Origin: Friedmanniella luteola | GTDB taxonomy: Bacteria > Actinomycetota > Actinomycetes > Propionibacteriales > Propionibacteriaceae | Reading direction: 5' to 3' | Length of the DNA stretch: 64,000 nt | Assembly (NCBI RefSeq): GCF_900105065.1 | Contig: NZ_LT629749.1 | Coordinates: 3,286,001-3,350,000, forward strand | Part shown: positions 42,992-51,556 of the stretch, piece after piece | Layout of the letters: each line of letters starts with the position of its first letter | How positions within the stretch are numbered: position 1 is the stretch's first letter | The notes under the pieces: generated by a model | The model's input: the letters and a program-made list of their open reading frames with translations, nothing else | What the model was told of the DNA's origin: nothing | The model's database searches: none | Position numbers and translations under genes: made by a program

Positions 42992-44373
42992 ATCCTCTCG
43001 AAGCCGCGGCGCAGCTCCCAGTCGGTGACGGCGGCGTCGAAGGCGGCGAGCTCGACGTCGGCCATGTTCGTGTAGTGGTCGACGACCTCGTCGCCGAAGA
43101 CCTGGCGGGCGACCGCGGAGCCGGCGAAGGCGTCCCGGGCCTGGAGCAGCGTACGCGGCACCGTCGGAAGACCCGACGTGTAGGCGTTGCCGGTCAGCTC
43201 CGGCGGCAGCTCCAGCCGGTGCTCGATGCCGTGCAGGCCGCCGGCGATCATGGCGGCCAGCGCCAGGTAGGGGTTGACGTCACCGCCGGGCACCCGGTTC
43301 TCCACCCGGGCGCCCTTCCCCGCGCCCACCACGCGCAGGGCGCAGGTCCGGTTGTCCTGGCCCCAGGCGATCGTCGTCGGGGCGAAGGAGCCGGCGGCGA
43401 ACCGTTTGTAGGAGTTGACGTTCGGCGCGTACAGCAGGGTGAAGTCGGCCATGGTGGCCAGCAGGCCGGCGAGGAAGTGGTCGTACAGCTCGCTCCGCGC
43501 GCCGTCCTCCCAGAACACCGTCTCGCCGTCCGCACCGCGCAGCGACAGGTGGATGTGGCAGGAGTTGCCCTCCCGCTGGTCGTACTTGGCCATGAAGGTC
43601 AGCGACATCCCCTGCTGGGCGGCGATCTCCTTGGCGGCCGTCTTGTAGACCGCGTGGTTGTCGGCGGTGGTGAGGGCGTCGGCGTAGAGGAAGCCGATCT
43701 CGTGCTGGCCGAGGTTGCACTCCCCCTTGGCGGACTCGACGTCCATCCCGGCCGTGTACATGTGGTTGCGGATGGCCCGCAGCAGCGGCTCGGCCCGGGA
43801 GGTGCCCAGCACCGAGTAGTCGACGTTGTACTGGTTGAGCGGGACGAGGTCGCGGTAGCCGGAGCTCCAGGCCTCCTCGTACGGCGTCTTGAACGCGATG
43901 AACTCGAGCTCGGTCCCGGCCAGCGCGACGTAGCCGAGCTCGGCGGCCCGGGCCAGCTGGGTGGTCAGGATGGTCCGCGGGGACTGCGGCACCGGTCCGT
44001 GGTCGAGGGTCACCAGGTCGCACTGCACCATCGCCGTCCCGGGCAGGTGCGGCAGCAGCCGGATCGTGTCGAGGTCGAGGGCGAACTCCATGTCGCCGTA
44101 GCCGGACTCCCAGCTGGCCATGGCGTAGCCGTCGACGGTGTTCATGTCGATGTCCACGCTGAGCAGGTAGTTGCAGCCCTCGGTGCCGGCGCCGAGCACG
44201 TGGTCGACGAAGTAGGCGGCGTGCATCCGCTTGCCCTGCAGCCGGCCCTGCATGTCGGTGAACGCCACCAGCACCGTGTCCAGGTCGCCCTCCGCGATGC
44301 GTCGCCGGAGGTCGTGCACGCTCAGGTGCCGGTCGTTCCTCAGCTGGCTCATGTCCGCCGTCCCCTTCTCCAT
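42988..44373 (-). CDS. Glutamine synthetase-like gamma-glutamyl-amine ligase
   Basis: A 461-aa glutamine-synthetase-fold ligase, in the branch used for polyamines or ethanolamine rather than ammonia. GTELEFIAFKTPYEEAW and KGECNLGQHEIGFLYADALT carry metal Glu residues, NSCHIHLSL the His, and YAPNVNSYKRFAAGSFAP the substrate loop. PuuA, GlnA3 and GlnA4 are the closest functional models. ATG 44373 is used; ATG 44352 (MSQLRND) is an equally good alternative because GAGAAGGGG precedes it. It overlaps the aldehyde dehydrogenase by 4 nt. Confidence 0.9.
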   Translation of the reverse strand: MEKGTADMSQLRNDRHLSVHDLRRRIAEGDLDTVLVAFTDMQGRLQGKRMHAAYFVDHVLGAGTEGCNYLLSVDIDMNTVDGYAMASWESGYGDMEFALDLDTIRLLPHLPGTAMVQCDLVTLDHGPVPQSPRTILTTQLARAAELGYVALAGTELEFIAFKTPYEEAWSSGYRDLVPLNQYNVDYSVLGTSRAEPLLRAIRNHMYTAGMDVESAKGECNLGQHEIGFLYADALTTADNHAVYKTAAKEIAAQQGMSLTFMAKYDQREGNSCHIHLSLRGADGETVFWEDGARSELYDHFLAGLLATMADFTLLYAPNVNSYKRFAAGSFAPTTIAWGQDNRTCALRVVGAGKGARVENRVPGGDVNPYLALAAMIAGGLHGIEHRLELPPELTGNAYTSGLPTVPRTLLQARDAFAGSAVARQVFGDEVVDHYTNMADVELAAFDAAVTDWELRRGFERM

Positions 44374-44406
44374 GTCCCCGCCCTCGTCCTCGTCCCGCGT
44401 CGCCGG

Positions 44407-45144
44407 TCAGTCCAGCAGTCCGCGCAGCAGCGCGGCCGTGTCGTCGCAGTGCCGTTCCATCTCCCGCCGCGCCCGCACGCCGTCACCCTCGAGCACCGCC
44501 GCCACGATGGCCGCGTGCTGGGCGCTCGAGTGCTCGATGTTGACCCGGAGCACCGGGATCGCGACGAGCATGTCGTGCAGCCCGGCCTGCACCGCGGTGA
44601 CCGCCTCGACCAGCCGCGGCGAGCCGGCCACCGTGGCCAGGGCCAGGTGCAGCCGGGAGTCCGCCTGCCGGTGCTCGGCCGGGTCGCTCGCCCGGGCCAC
44701 CTCGGCCAGCGAGCCGACGACCAGCGCCCGCTCCGATCCGCTCAGCGTCCGGCCGGCCGCCACCTGCACCGCCCCCGGCTCCACCACCCGGCGGAAGACC
44801 AGGTCGTCCAGCAGCTCGTCGCGGCGGCCCCGGAGCCGGGCGCGGCCCCCCGCCCCCGGCGTCGCCGGCTCGTGCAGCACGACGGTCCCGCCGCCGCGGC
44901 CGCGGGTGGTCGTGACCATCCCGGCGGCCCGCAGCCCGGCGATCGCCTCCCGCAGGGTGGCCCGGGAGACGCCCAGGGCGACGGCCAGCTCCCGCTCCGG
45001 CGGCAGCGCCGTCCCGTGCGGGTAGACGCCCAGCCGGATCGCCGTCGCCAGCCGCTCGACGCAGTCCTCGAACGCGTGCCGGCTCCGGACGGCACCGACG
45101 ACGACGGCCGCCAGGCCGGCCCCGGCCCCCTGCTCCGCGCTCAC
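44407..45144 (-). CDS. GntR/FadR-type transcriptional regulator
   Basis: A 245-aa regulator. The winged helix is at residues 25-85: LPPERELAVALGVSRATLREA has the recognition helix. An all-helical FCD ligand-binding domain follows (ELLDDLVFRRVVEPGAVQVA, HRQADSRLHLALATVA, SSAQHAAIVAAVLEG) with the metal-binding Asp and His residues. It probably represses the operon and is relieved by a pathway intermediate. GTG 45144 lies 3 nt after the permease stop. Confidence 0.9.
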   Translation of the reverse strand: MSAEQGAGAGLAAVVVGAVRSRHAFEDCVERLATAIRLGVYPHGTALPPERELAVALGVSRATLREAIAGLRAAGMVTTTRGRGGGTVVLHEPATPGAGGRARLRGRRDELLDDLVFRRVVEPGAVQVAAGRTLSGSERALVVGSLAEVARASDPAEHRQADSRLHLALATVAGSPRLVEAVTAVQAGLHDMLVAIPVLRVNIEHSSAQHAAIVAAVLEGDGVRARREMERHCDDTAALLRGLLD

Positions 45145-45147
45145 GCT

Positions 45148-46689
45148 TCAGCTGTCCAGCACCTTCTCGGCCTCGGGGCTGGTCGGCGTGTCCTTGGCGT
45201 CGAGCATGAAGGTGTGCCGGCCGCCGACGAACCACGAGATCGTCGCGAAGGCCAGCACCACCAGCACGGCCACCGGCGCGTAGTTGAAGGTGCTGACGTC
45301 GACCGGCGCCACCGGCGGCAGCACGAAGAGGATGCAGATGACCACCACCCAGACCACGGCGACCCAGCCGACGAGCCCGCTGAAGCGGCCGAGGTTCCAG
45401 GGGCCGGGGGTGAAGTCGCGGTTGAGCCGGCGCAGCAGCACGGGGACCACGTAGGCGATGTAGAGGCCGATCACCGCGATCGAGGTGACGGCGAAGTAGG
45501 CCGTCGTGCTGACCAGGGCCGGGGAGGCCAGGATGACCGACAGCGCGACGCAGAGCCAGATCGAGTTGGTCGGGGTCCCCGTGCGGGGGTTGACCTTGGA
45601 CCAGATCCGCGAGCCGGGCAGGGCGTGGTCGCGGGAGAACGCGTAGGACATCCGGGAGTTCGCCGTCACCGAGGCCATCCCGCAGAAGAACTGGGCGACG
45701 CAGACGATGAACAGCAGGAACTTCGCGACCGTCGGGTTGTCCAGCGAGTCGAGGAAGATCTGCGCGGGCGGCAGGCCGGTCGCGGACTCCGACAGCTTGG
45801 CCAGACCCTCCTCGCTGCGGTCCGTGATCGACGCGGTGATCGAGTAGAGCAGGATGAACCCGCCGATCACCGACACCAGCACGCTGGTCACGATGCCCCG
45901 GGGTGCGGCCACCGAGGCGTTCTTGGTCTCCTCCGCCACGTGGGCCGAGGCGTCGTAGCCGGTGTAGGTGTACTGGGCCATCAGCAGGCCCATCAGGAAG
46001 ACGTAGGGCAGGAACGTCCAGCCGGTCTCGTTGTGGAAGCCGGTCAGCGTCCAGGACACCGACTGGTGGTTCTCGGGCAGGACCCAGAGCGCCGCGACGA
46101 TCACCAGCACGCCGCCCACGTGCCACCAGGCCGACACGTTGGACAGCAGGCTGACCAGGTTGACGCCGAAGGTGTTGAGCAGGCCGTGCACGACGATGAT
46201 GGCCACGAACAGGGCGAAGGTCCGGACCGGTGTCGCCTCGACGCCCCAGACCAGGTTCATGAACGCCATCCAGGTGGTGGCGCAGCCGAAGTCGATGGCC
46301 GCGGTCACCGCGACCTCCCCGAGGAAGTTGAACCAGCCGGTGAACCAGGCCCACTCGCGCTTGTTCTTCTTGGCCAGTCGGCCCGCCCAGAAGTAGAGGC
46401 CGCCGGCGGTCGGGTAGCGCGAGCAGACCTCGGCCATGGCGCCCGCGACGGCCAGCACGAGCACGCCGACGATCAACCAGCCCAGCACCAGCGTCGACGG
46501 CCCGCCGGAGCGCAGCGCGATGCCGTAGGAGGTGATGCAGCCGGCCAGGATCGAGATGATGGAGAACGAGACGGCGAAGTTCGAGAACGCGGACATGCCG
46601 CGGTGCAGCTCCTGGGTGTAGCCCAGCTCCGCGAGGTGCCGGGCGTCGTCGTCCAGGTCGGCGTGCTGAGGGTTGCTCTCGACGCTCAT
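45148..46689 (-). CDS. APC-family amine/amino acid permease
   Basis: A 513-aa transporter with about 12 helices, head of the six-gene operon. SFSIISILAGCITSYGIAL, GFNLISLL-like VNLVSLLSNVSAWWHVGG and YTGYDASAHVAEETKNAS (substrate helix) are typical of GABA/choline-like permeases. An ATG at 46689 with GGAG 7-8 nt upstream sets the start; the longer open frame to 46782 is untypical. The neighbours suggest uptake of a primary amine or amino alcohol. Confidence 0.92.
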   Translation of the reverse strand: MSVESNPQHADLDDDARHLAELGYTQELHRGMSAFSNFAVSFSIISILAGCITSYGIALRSGGPSTLVLGWLIVGVLVLAVAGAMAEVCSRYPTAGGLYFWAGRLAKKNKREWAWFTGWFNFLGEVAVTAAIDFGCATTWMAFMNLVWGVEATPVRTFALFVAIIVVHGLLNTFGVNLVSLLSNVSAWWHVGGVLVIVAALWVLPENHQSVSWTLTGFHNETGWTFLPYVFLMGLLMAQYTYTGYDASAHVAEETKNASVAAPRGIVTSVLVSVIGGFILLYSITASITDRSEEGLAKLSESATGLPPAQIFLDSLDNPTVAKFLLFIVCVAQFFCGMASVTANSRMSYAFSRDHALPGSRIWSKVNPRTGTPTNSIWLCVALSVILASPALVSTTAYFAVTSIAVIGLYIAYVVPVLLRRLNRDFTPGPWNLGRFSGLVGWVAVVWVVVICILFVLPPVAPVDVSTFNYAPVAVLVVLAFATISWFVGGRHTFMLDAKDTPTSPEAEKVLDS

Positions 46690-46797
46690 GCGGGCTCCGT
46701 TCGAAGGGGGCGGCGACGACGCGCTCAGTCTGGCGGCGGCCGTCCGGGCCGTCAATGGTCCGGACTCATACCAATGCCGCACCGGGGAGACCTGGCG

Positions 46798-47622
46798 TCA
46801 GGTCCGGAACCAGGGCGCCTCGGGGCGGGTGTCGGGCCGGAAGCCGTGCGCCCGCGCCCGCGCGGCCGCCGCGGCGAGCCCGGACCCCACCTTCTCGGGC
46901 TCGTGCGCGTCGCTGCCGAAGGTCACCCGCTCCCCGCCCTCGTCGACCCACCAGCCGAGGACGGTGTCGTGGAGCGGCAGCGTGGTGTTGATCTCCAGGG
47001 CCCGACCGCCCGCGGCGACCGCGCGGAGGGCCTGCCGGAGCTCGTCCTCGAAGTCGCGGGGGTCGAAGGGCGGGCCGTCCTGCGGCCAGGAGCGGACCGG
47101 GTAGTCGAGGTGCGCGAGCACCTCGAAGGCCTCCGAACCGGCCACCATCCGTGGGATCTCGGCCAGGTACTCCCGGAACACGTCACCGGCGAGGCGGTCC
47201 ACCATCAGGGTGAACGGCTCGGCGGAGACGTCGCCGTCGGGCAGGCAGTGCAACGAGCCGAGGACGCGGTCGACGGCCCCCTCGGCCAGCAGCCCGGCGA
47301 GCTCGGCGGCGTGCCGGTGGGGCTGGCCGACCTCCATCCCGGTGCGGACCCGCAGGTCCGGGAACCGGTCCCGGCAGCGCTCGACCGAGGCGAGGTAGCC
47401 GGCGACGTCCAGCCGGGGCGCGGTCAGCACCCCGTCGGCCACCAGCGGGGCGAAGGACTCCGTCAGGGAGCCGGCCCGGAACGGGGTGAGGTCGACGTGC
47501 TCGGTGAAGGTGACCGCCGGCAGCCCCAGCTCCACCGCCCGCCGGCAGGTGCCCTCCATCGAGCCCTGCAGGGCGTCCCAGGACCACTCGCTGTGCACGT
47601 GCCCGTCGGCGGGGAGCTCCAT
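46798..47622 (-). CDS. PHP domain phosphatase (histidinol-phosphatase type)
   Basis: A 274-aa metallophosphoesterase. The metal motifs DGHVHSEWSWDA, FTEHVDLTPF, GMEVGQ, GSLHCLPD and VLAHLDYPVR plus FGSDAHEPEKVG are all in place. It is HisK-like, which would dephosphorylate histidinol phosphate, but PHP phosphatases have other roles. ATG 47622 follows CAGACT at 7 nt. Between it and the PIN gene is a perfect 18-bp palindrome. Confidence 0.9.
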   Translation of the reverse strand: MELPADGHVHSEWSWDALQGSMEGTCRRAVELGLPAVTFTEHVDLTPFRAGSLTESFAPLVADGVLTAPRLDVAGYLASVERCRDRFPDLRVRTGMEVGQPHRHAAELAGLLAEGAVDRVLGSLHCLPDGDVSAEPFTLMVDRLAGDVFREYLAEIPRMVAGSEAFEVLAHLDYPVRSWPQDGPPFDPRDFEDELRQALRAVAAGGRALEINTTLPLHDTVLGWWVDEGGERVTFGSDAHEPEKVGSGLAAAAARARAHGFRPDTRPEAPWFRT

Positions 47623-47666
47623 CTGCCGGAGTCTGCCAGCCGGGGCCGGGGCCCGTCCCTCGCATC

Positions 47667-47710
47667 GTGTGGTGAGTTCGGGGTGGATGACGACCCCGAA
47701 CTCACCACAC
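47667..47710 (-). terminator. 18-bp perfect palindrome after the PIN gene
   Basis: GTGTGGTGAGTTCGGGGT (47667-47684), loop GGATGACG, then the perfect complement to 47710. It follows the PIN stop by 29 nt on the minus strand, so it can terminate that transcript, but it looks like a dispersed palindromic element. Confidence 0.55.
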
Positions 47711-47739
47711 CGTCACCGCGTGAGGGCGTGCCGGACTCC

Positions 47740-48147
47740 TCACAGCTGCGGGCGGGACAGGGCTTCGACCGGGGCCAGCGGCACGATGCCCTCGGCCCGG
47801 CGGCGCAGCGCGGGGTCGACGGTGACCAGCGCGTCCGCCTGCAGCCGGGCGACGGCGAGGTGCTCGGCCTCGACGAGGGTGTCCCAGCCCTGCTCGCGGG
47901 CGATCCGCCAGGCGGTCCGCCGCGAGACCCGGTCCCCGAGCAGCCGCAGCTTCAGCTCGGTGACCCGGTCGTGGCGCCGCAGGGCCGACTCCTCGTCGAG
48001 CTCGCCCCTCCGGACCGCGGTCAGCAGCAGGGCCAGGGCCTGGGAGCGCACCGCGTTCGGGGCGACCAGCTGGTGCGCCGCGTGCACCTCCACCCCGGCG
48101 GTGACGACGTGCAGGAGGGTCACCGCGTCGACCGCGTAGCGCGCCAT
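47740..48147 (-). CDS. PIN domain protein
   Basis: A 135-aa protein of the PIN ribonuclease fold. The first acidic residue is in MARYAVDAVTLLH, the acidic centre in TLVEAEHLAVARLQADALVTVDPAL, with Glu and Asp in the VapC-like positions. No antitoxin gene is adjacent; the neighbour is divergent DUF503. ATG 48147 (MARYAVDAV) follows TACGGT at 6 nt. A VapC-like toxin or an rRNA/mRNA nuclease is possible. Confidence 0.8.
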   Translation of the reverse strand: MARYAVDAVTLLHVVTAGVEVHAAHQLVAPNAVRSQALALLLTAVRRGELDEESALRRHDRVTELKLRLLGDRVSRRTAWRIAREQGWDTLVEAEHLAVARLQADALVTVDPALRRRAEGIVPLAPVEALSRPQL

Positions 48148-48153
48148 GGAGGC

Positions 48154-48159
48154 ACCGTA
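48154..48159 (-). promoter_or_regulatory. -10-like hexamer of the PIN gene
   Basis: TACGGT on the minus strand, 6 nt before ATG 48147; divergent from the -10-like element of DUF503 nearby. Confidence 0.4.
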
Positions 48160-48166
48160 GGCCTCG

Positions 48167-48172
48167 TACGAT
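48167..48172 (+). promoter_or_regulatory. -10-like hexamer of the DUF503 gene
   Basis: TACGAT, 6 nt before GTG 48179, which favours that start over ATG 48185. Confidence 0.4.
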
Positions 48173-48178
48173 CGGCGC

Positions 48179-48478
48179 GTGGCCATGTGGGTGGGATCGC
48201 TGGAGCTGGACCTGCTGCTCGGGGACGTGCACTCGCTCAAGGAGAAGCGGTCGCTGGTCCGGCCGCTGCTCTCGGAGCTGCGACGGCGCTTCGAGGTGGC
48301 CGTCGCCGAGGTCGACCACGTCGAGCTGCACCGTCGGGCGGTCGTCGGCGTCGTGGCGGTGGCGGGCGAGCAGGGCCACCTCGTCGACGTCCTCGACGCC
48401 GTCGAGCGCAGCGTCGCCGCCCGTCCCGAGATGGAGCTGCTGTCCGCGCGCCGCCGGCTGCGCGCCGGCGACGACTAG
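48179..48478 (+). CDS. DUF503 (YlxP-like) protein
   Basis: A 99-aa protein of the YlxP family, small alpha/beta, possibly connected with ribosome assembly. The signature LELDLLLGDVHSLKEKRSLV is clear, then RRRFEVAVAEVDHVELHRRA and ELLSARRRL. GTG 48179 is preferred because of the -10-like element; ATG 48185 is an alternative. Divergent from the PIN gene with 31 nt between starts. Confidence 0.9.
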   Translation: MAMWVGSLELDLLLGDVHSLKEKRSLVRPLLSELRRRFEVAVAEVDHVELHRRAVVGVVAVAGEQGHLVDVLDAVERSVAARPEMELLSARRRLRAGDD

Positions 48479-48481
48479 CGG

Positions 48482-48500
48482 CCCTTCGACAGGCTCCGGG
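48482..48500. repeat. Dispersed element copy
   Basis: CCCTTCGACAGGCTCCGGG, one base different from the copy within the flavoprotein gene; it lies in the 44-nt spacer after DUF503. Confidence 0.8.
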
Positions 48501-48522
48501 AGCGGTCGCCCGTCGACCGGGC

Positions 48523-49338
48523 TCAGCGGGGTGGCCGGCCCACGTCGTCCCAGCCCTGCTGGGGGGTCGCGCAGGAGTCGCGGAAGACGTACTGGGAGAT
48601 GAGCTTGCGCTGGTGGCTGGACCAGTCGATGGCGGGCCGGCGCTGCTCGGCAGGCAGGTAGCCGAGCCGGTAGACCGCCATCAGCTCCAGCTCGTCGGGG
48701 ACGCCGAAGATCTTCTCGATCCGCGCCCACTGGCCCGGCACCTCCATCGGGAAGGAGATGAACTGGATGCCCATGCCCAGCTCGACCGTGGTCAGCCAGA
48801 CGTTCTCCAGGGCCGCGCCCATGCTGAACACCGAGTAGAAGGAGGACAGCTCGCCCGGGCGGTACTCGGCGCGGTCGAGCATCACCCCCAGCAGCAGCGG
48901 CGAGCCGGCGACCAGCTTGCGGTTCTCCTCCCCCAGCGTCTGCGGCACCCGCAGGGTGTTCATCAGCCGCTGCCCGCGCGCGGTGAAGACCTGCTTGGTG
49001 AAGGGCCGCAGCGGCGCCGGCAGCTTGTCGAACAGCATCCCGTCGCGCCGGGACTCCATCTCCTCGGCCGAGAAGCGGAAGTAGCGCTTGTAGCGCTCGA
49101 AGAAGGTGCCGTTCGACATGGCCTCGGTCATGCTCTCGCCGCTGATCGACGCGACCTGCGCGACGACGGCGCGGTCCTCGGTGATCACGAACCGCCACGG
49201 CTGGCTGTTCAGCTGCGACGGCGCCCGGCCGGCCACCTCCATGAGCAGCTGCTGGTGCTCGGGGCGGACCGGGTCGGGCAGGAACGGCCCGTTCGTGGTC
49301 TTGCGTCGGCGGACGACGTCGAGGAACTCCATGCTCAC
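48523..49338 (-). CDS. Nitroreductase family oxidoreductase
   Basis: A 271-aa FMN-dependent enzyme. [10 protein letters not shown] and [16 protein letters not shown] (FMN phosphate and ring) and [20 protein letters not shown] are the family marks; [12 protein letters not shown] ends the fold. The length is above the usual 200-220 because of the insertion [19 protein letters not shown] and neighbours. GTG 49338 overlaps the preceding stop by 4 nt. It is last in the type III PKS set, so it may reduce or oxidise the polyketide product. Confidence 0.9.
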   Translation of the reverse strand: MSMEFLDVVRRRKTTNGPFLPDPVRPEHQQLLMEVAGRAPSQLNSQPWRFVITEDRAVVAQVASISGESMTEAMSNGTFFERYKRYFRFSAEEMESRRDGMLFDKLPAPLRPFTKQVFTARGQRLMNTLRVPQTLGEENRKLVAGSPLLLGVMLDRAEYRPGELSSFYSVFSMGAALENVWLTTVELGMGIQFISFPMEVPGQWARIEKIFGVPDELELMAVYRLGYLPAEQRRPAIDWSSHQRKLISQYVFRDSCATPQQGWDDVGRPPR

Positions 49339-49664
49339 TCACGGTCTGCGGCCAGTGCGGCCGCGTAGAAGGGTGCGGCCGACGCCGCGACGGCGACGTG
49401 CCGCCAGGAGCGGGTGCCCGCGTAGGGCACGACCGCCAGCGGGACGACGACGGGCAGCAACCACCAGCCGGCCCGGACCCGCTCCCGGCCGGTGGCGGCG
49501 AGGGCGGCCACCGTCAGGGTCGACGTGGCGACGTAGAGGGCGTGGTGCACCCAGCGGGCCCGGCCGGTGCGCAGCACGCCGGTCGCGACGCCGGTGCCCA
49601 GCGCGCAGCTCGCCAGGTAGCTCGCCCCGGCGGCGCGCAGCAGCGGGCGCGCCAGCTCAGCCAC
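49335..49664 (-). CDS. Small integral membrane protein of the PKS set
   Basis: A 109-aa protein with three or four helices ([68 protein letters not shown]). GTG 49664 overlaps the methyltransferase by 8 nt, so it is coupled. No family is recognised; it may anchor or serve the lipid-modifying steps of the set. Confidence 0.75.
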   Translation of the reverse strand: MAELARPLLRAAGASYLASCALGTGVATGVLRTGRARWVHHALYVATSTLTVAALAATGRERVRAGWWLLPVVVPLAVVPYAGTRSWRHVAVAASAAPFYAAALAADRE

Positions 49665-50391
49665 CCGCGCCCCAGGTGAGCAGCAGCCGGAACGGCAGCT
49701 GCGGCTGCACCACCCAGCCGTCGGGGACCACGGCGGCCAGCTCGGCCGGGGTGTAGCTGCGCCGGATGGAGCGCAGCCCGTCGGTGTGCAGGAACGAGTC
49801 GCGGGCCGCCGGCCGGGCGGCGACGGACCAGCCCAGGTAGGCCGCCCGGCTGCGCCGCAGGTCGCTGTGCACGACCAGCTCCCGCCCCAGCCGGCGGCTC
49901 TCGTCGAGCACCCTCGCCAGCACGTCCGGACCCAGGTGGTGCAGCAGGTGGTTGGAGGTGACGAGGTCGAACTGCTCCCCCTCCGCCACGAGCCCCGTCG
50001 TGTCCGCGGCGCGGTAGCGGACCCCGGCGGTCGGCGGCTGGTCGCGGACGAAGGCCAGCGCGCGCGGGTCGGGGTCCACGGCGTCGACGAGGAGCCGGAG
50101 ACCGTCGGCGCGCGCCCAGCCCGCCAGCGCCCGCGCGAGGTCCCCGCCGCCGAACCCGACGTCCAGCAGCGTCGTGGTGCGGGTCGTGGAGAGCCGGGGG
50201 CGCAGCAGGGCGCGGTAGGTGCGCCGCCAACCGGCGACCAGCCGGTTGACGGTCCGGAAGCGGGCGTAGGTGCGGCGCAGCGCCTGCTCGTCGCAGGCTG
50301 GGTCGTCCATCAGCTCCAGCACGGCGGTGTCGCGCCGGCGCAGGTCCACGCTCACCGTCGGCCCCGCACCCGGCGGCCCGGGGGCGCTCAT
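49657..50391 (-). CDS. Class I SAM-dependent methyltransferase
   Basis: A 244-aa methyltransferase. Motif I is LLDVGFGGGDLARALAGWA near residues 75-93, motif II VDAVDPDPRAL and motif post-I FDLVTSNHLLHHL. ATG 50391 overlaps the PKS stop (ATGA), so it is coupled to it. It probably methylates the polyketide ring or chain end. Confidence 0.92.
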   Translation of the reverse strand: MSAPGPPGAGPTVSVDLRRRDTAVLELMDDPACDEQALRRTYARFRTVNRLVAGWRRTYRALLRPRLSTTRTTTLLDVGFGGGDLARALAGWARADGLRLLVDAVDPDPRALAFVRDQPPTAGVRYRAADTTGLVAEGEQFDLVTSNHLLHHLGPDVLARVLDESRRLGRELVVHSDLRRSRAAYLGWSVAARPAARDSFLHTDGLRSIRRSYTPAELAAVVPDGWVVQPQLPFRLLLTWGAGG

Positions 50392-51503
50392 GCGGCGTCC
50401 CGCCGGGTCAGCAGCGCGCTCTCCACGCTCAGCCCGGGCCCGAAGGCCAGCGCGCAGACCCGGCCGGCCCCGGCCGGGGCCTCCTGGAGCAGCGCCCGCA
50501 GCACGAACAGCACGGTGGCGCTGGACATGTTGCCGTAGCGGCGCAGCACCTCCCGGGAGGGGGCGAGCTGCTCCGGCGCCAGCTCCAGCGCCGCCTCGAC
50601 CCGGTCGAGGATGCTCCGCCCGCCGGGGTGCACCGCCCACCGGTCGACGCCGGGGTAGCCGTCGCCGCCCGGCCCCAGCAGCGGGGTGAGGGCGTCACGG
50701 ACGTGGGCGCCGACCAGCCGGGGCACCTGGCCGCTGAGCACCATCTCGAAGCCCTCGTCGCCGATGGTCCAGGCCATGTCGTGCTCGCCCTCCACCACCA
50801 GGGCCGAGCCGAAGGCGTCGAGGTCCAGCAGCGGGGTGCCGGCCGGGGCGGGCCGCGCCGTCACCACCGCCGCCGCCCCGCCGTCGGCGAACAGGGAGCA
50901 GCTGAGGACGGTGTCCGCGTCCTCCGGGTTGCGCAGGTGCAGGGTGCAGAGCTCGACGGCGACGACCAGCACGACCGCCGCGGGGTCGGCGCGGCAGAAG
51001 TCCGCGGCCGCCCGCAGGGCCGGGAAGGCGCCGTAGCAGCCCATGAAGCCGAGGTGGTAGCGCTGCACGCCCGGGTCGAGGCCCAGCGCGCGGACCACCT
51101 CGATGTCGGGGCCGGGGGCGTAGAAGCCGGTGCAGGAGACGGTGACGACGTGCGTGACGTCGGCGGGCAGCAGCCCCGGGGCGGCGGCCAGGGCCTGCTT
51201 GGCCGCGGCCACGAACAGCTCGCCGGCGGCCTCCCGGTAGACGGCGTTGCGCCGGCCCGTGGGCAGCGGCCGGAGCGCGCCGGTGGCCGGGTCCAGGAAT
51301 CCCGCACCGGCCGTCCCGTCGCCGGCCAGCTCGGTGAGCACCGTGTGCCGGGTCTCGATGGCCGCCGCGTCGAAGACCACGCCCACCATCCGCTGCCGCA
51401 GCCGGGACAGCCCGGGCTGGGCGGCGAAGAGGTCGCGGACGGAGGGCTGGGTGAGGACGGTGGCGGGCACCACGGTCTCGATCGATCGGATGCTGACGTC
51501 CAC
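50388..51503 (-). CDS. Type III polyketide synthase
   Basis: A 371-aa chalcone-synthase-fold enzyme that condenses malonyl-CoA onto an acyl starter. The triad is complete: Cys124 in VSCTGFYAPGPD, His292 in WAVHPGGRSI and Asn325 in RRYGNMSSATVLF. Phe205 lies at the gatekeeper-like position in LFADGGAAAV. Alkylresorcinol, alkylpyrone or tetrahydroxynaphthalene are possible products. GTG 51503 is used (VDVSIRS); it begins the set PKS / methyltransferase / membrane protein / nitroreductase, all with overlaps. Confidence 0.93.
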   Translation of the reverse strand: MDVSIRSIETVVPATVLTQPSVRDLFAAQPGLSRLRQRMVGVVFDAAAIETRHTVLTELAGDGTAGAGFLDPATGALRPLPTGRRNAVYREAAGELFVAAAKQALAAAPGLLPADVTHVVTVSCTGFYAPGPDIEVVRALGLDPGVQRYHLGFMGCYGAFPALRAAADFCRADPAAVVLVVAVELCTLHLRNPEDADTVLSCSLFADGGAAAVVTARPAPAGTPLLDLDAFGSALVVEGEHDMAWTIGDEGFEMVLSGQVPRLVGAHVRDALTPLLGPGGDGYPGVDRWAVHPGGRSILDRVEAALELAPEQLAPSREVLRRYGNMSSATVLFVLRALLQEAPAGAGRVCALAFGPGLSVESALLTRRDAA

Positions 51504-51556
51504 GGCCCCACTCTGCCTCGTCACGCAACCGCGCGCAGCCCTGGGCGGCGCTCGGC

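Noticed and set aside
42958-49368. Very long plus-strand open frame (over 2,000 codons) through the amine operon
   Set aside because: It is the antisense frame of several real genes, with Arg/Gly/His/Val-rich composition typical of GC-rich shadow frames.
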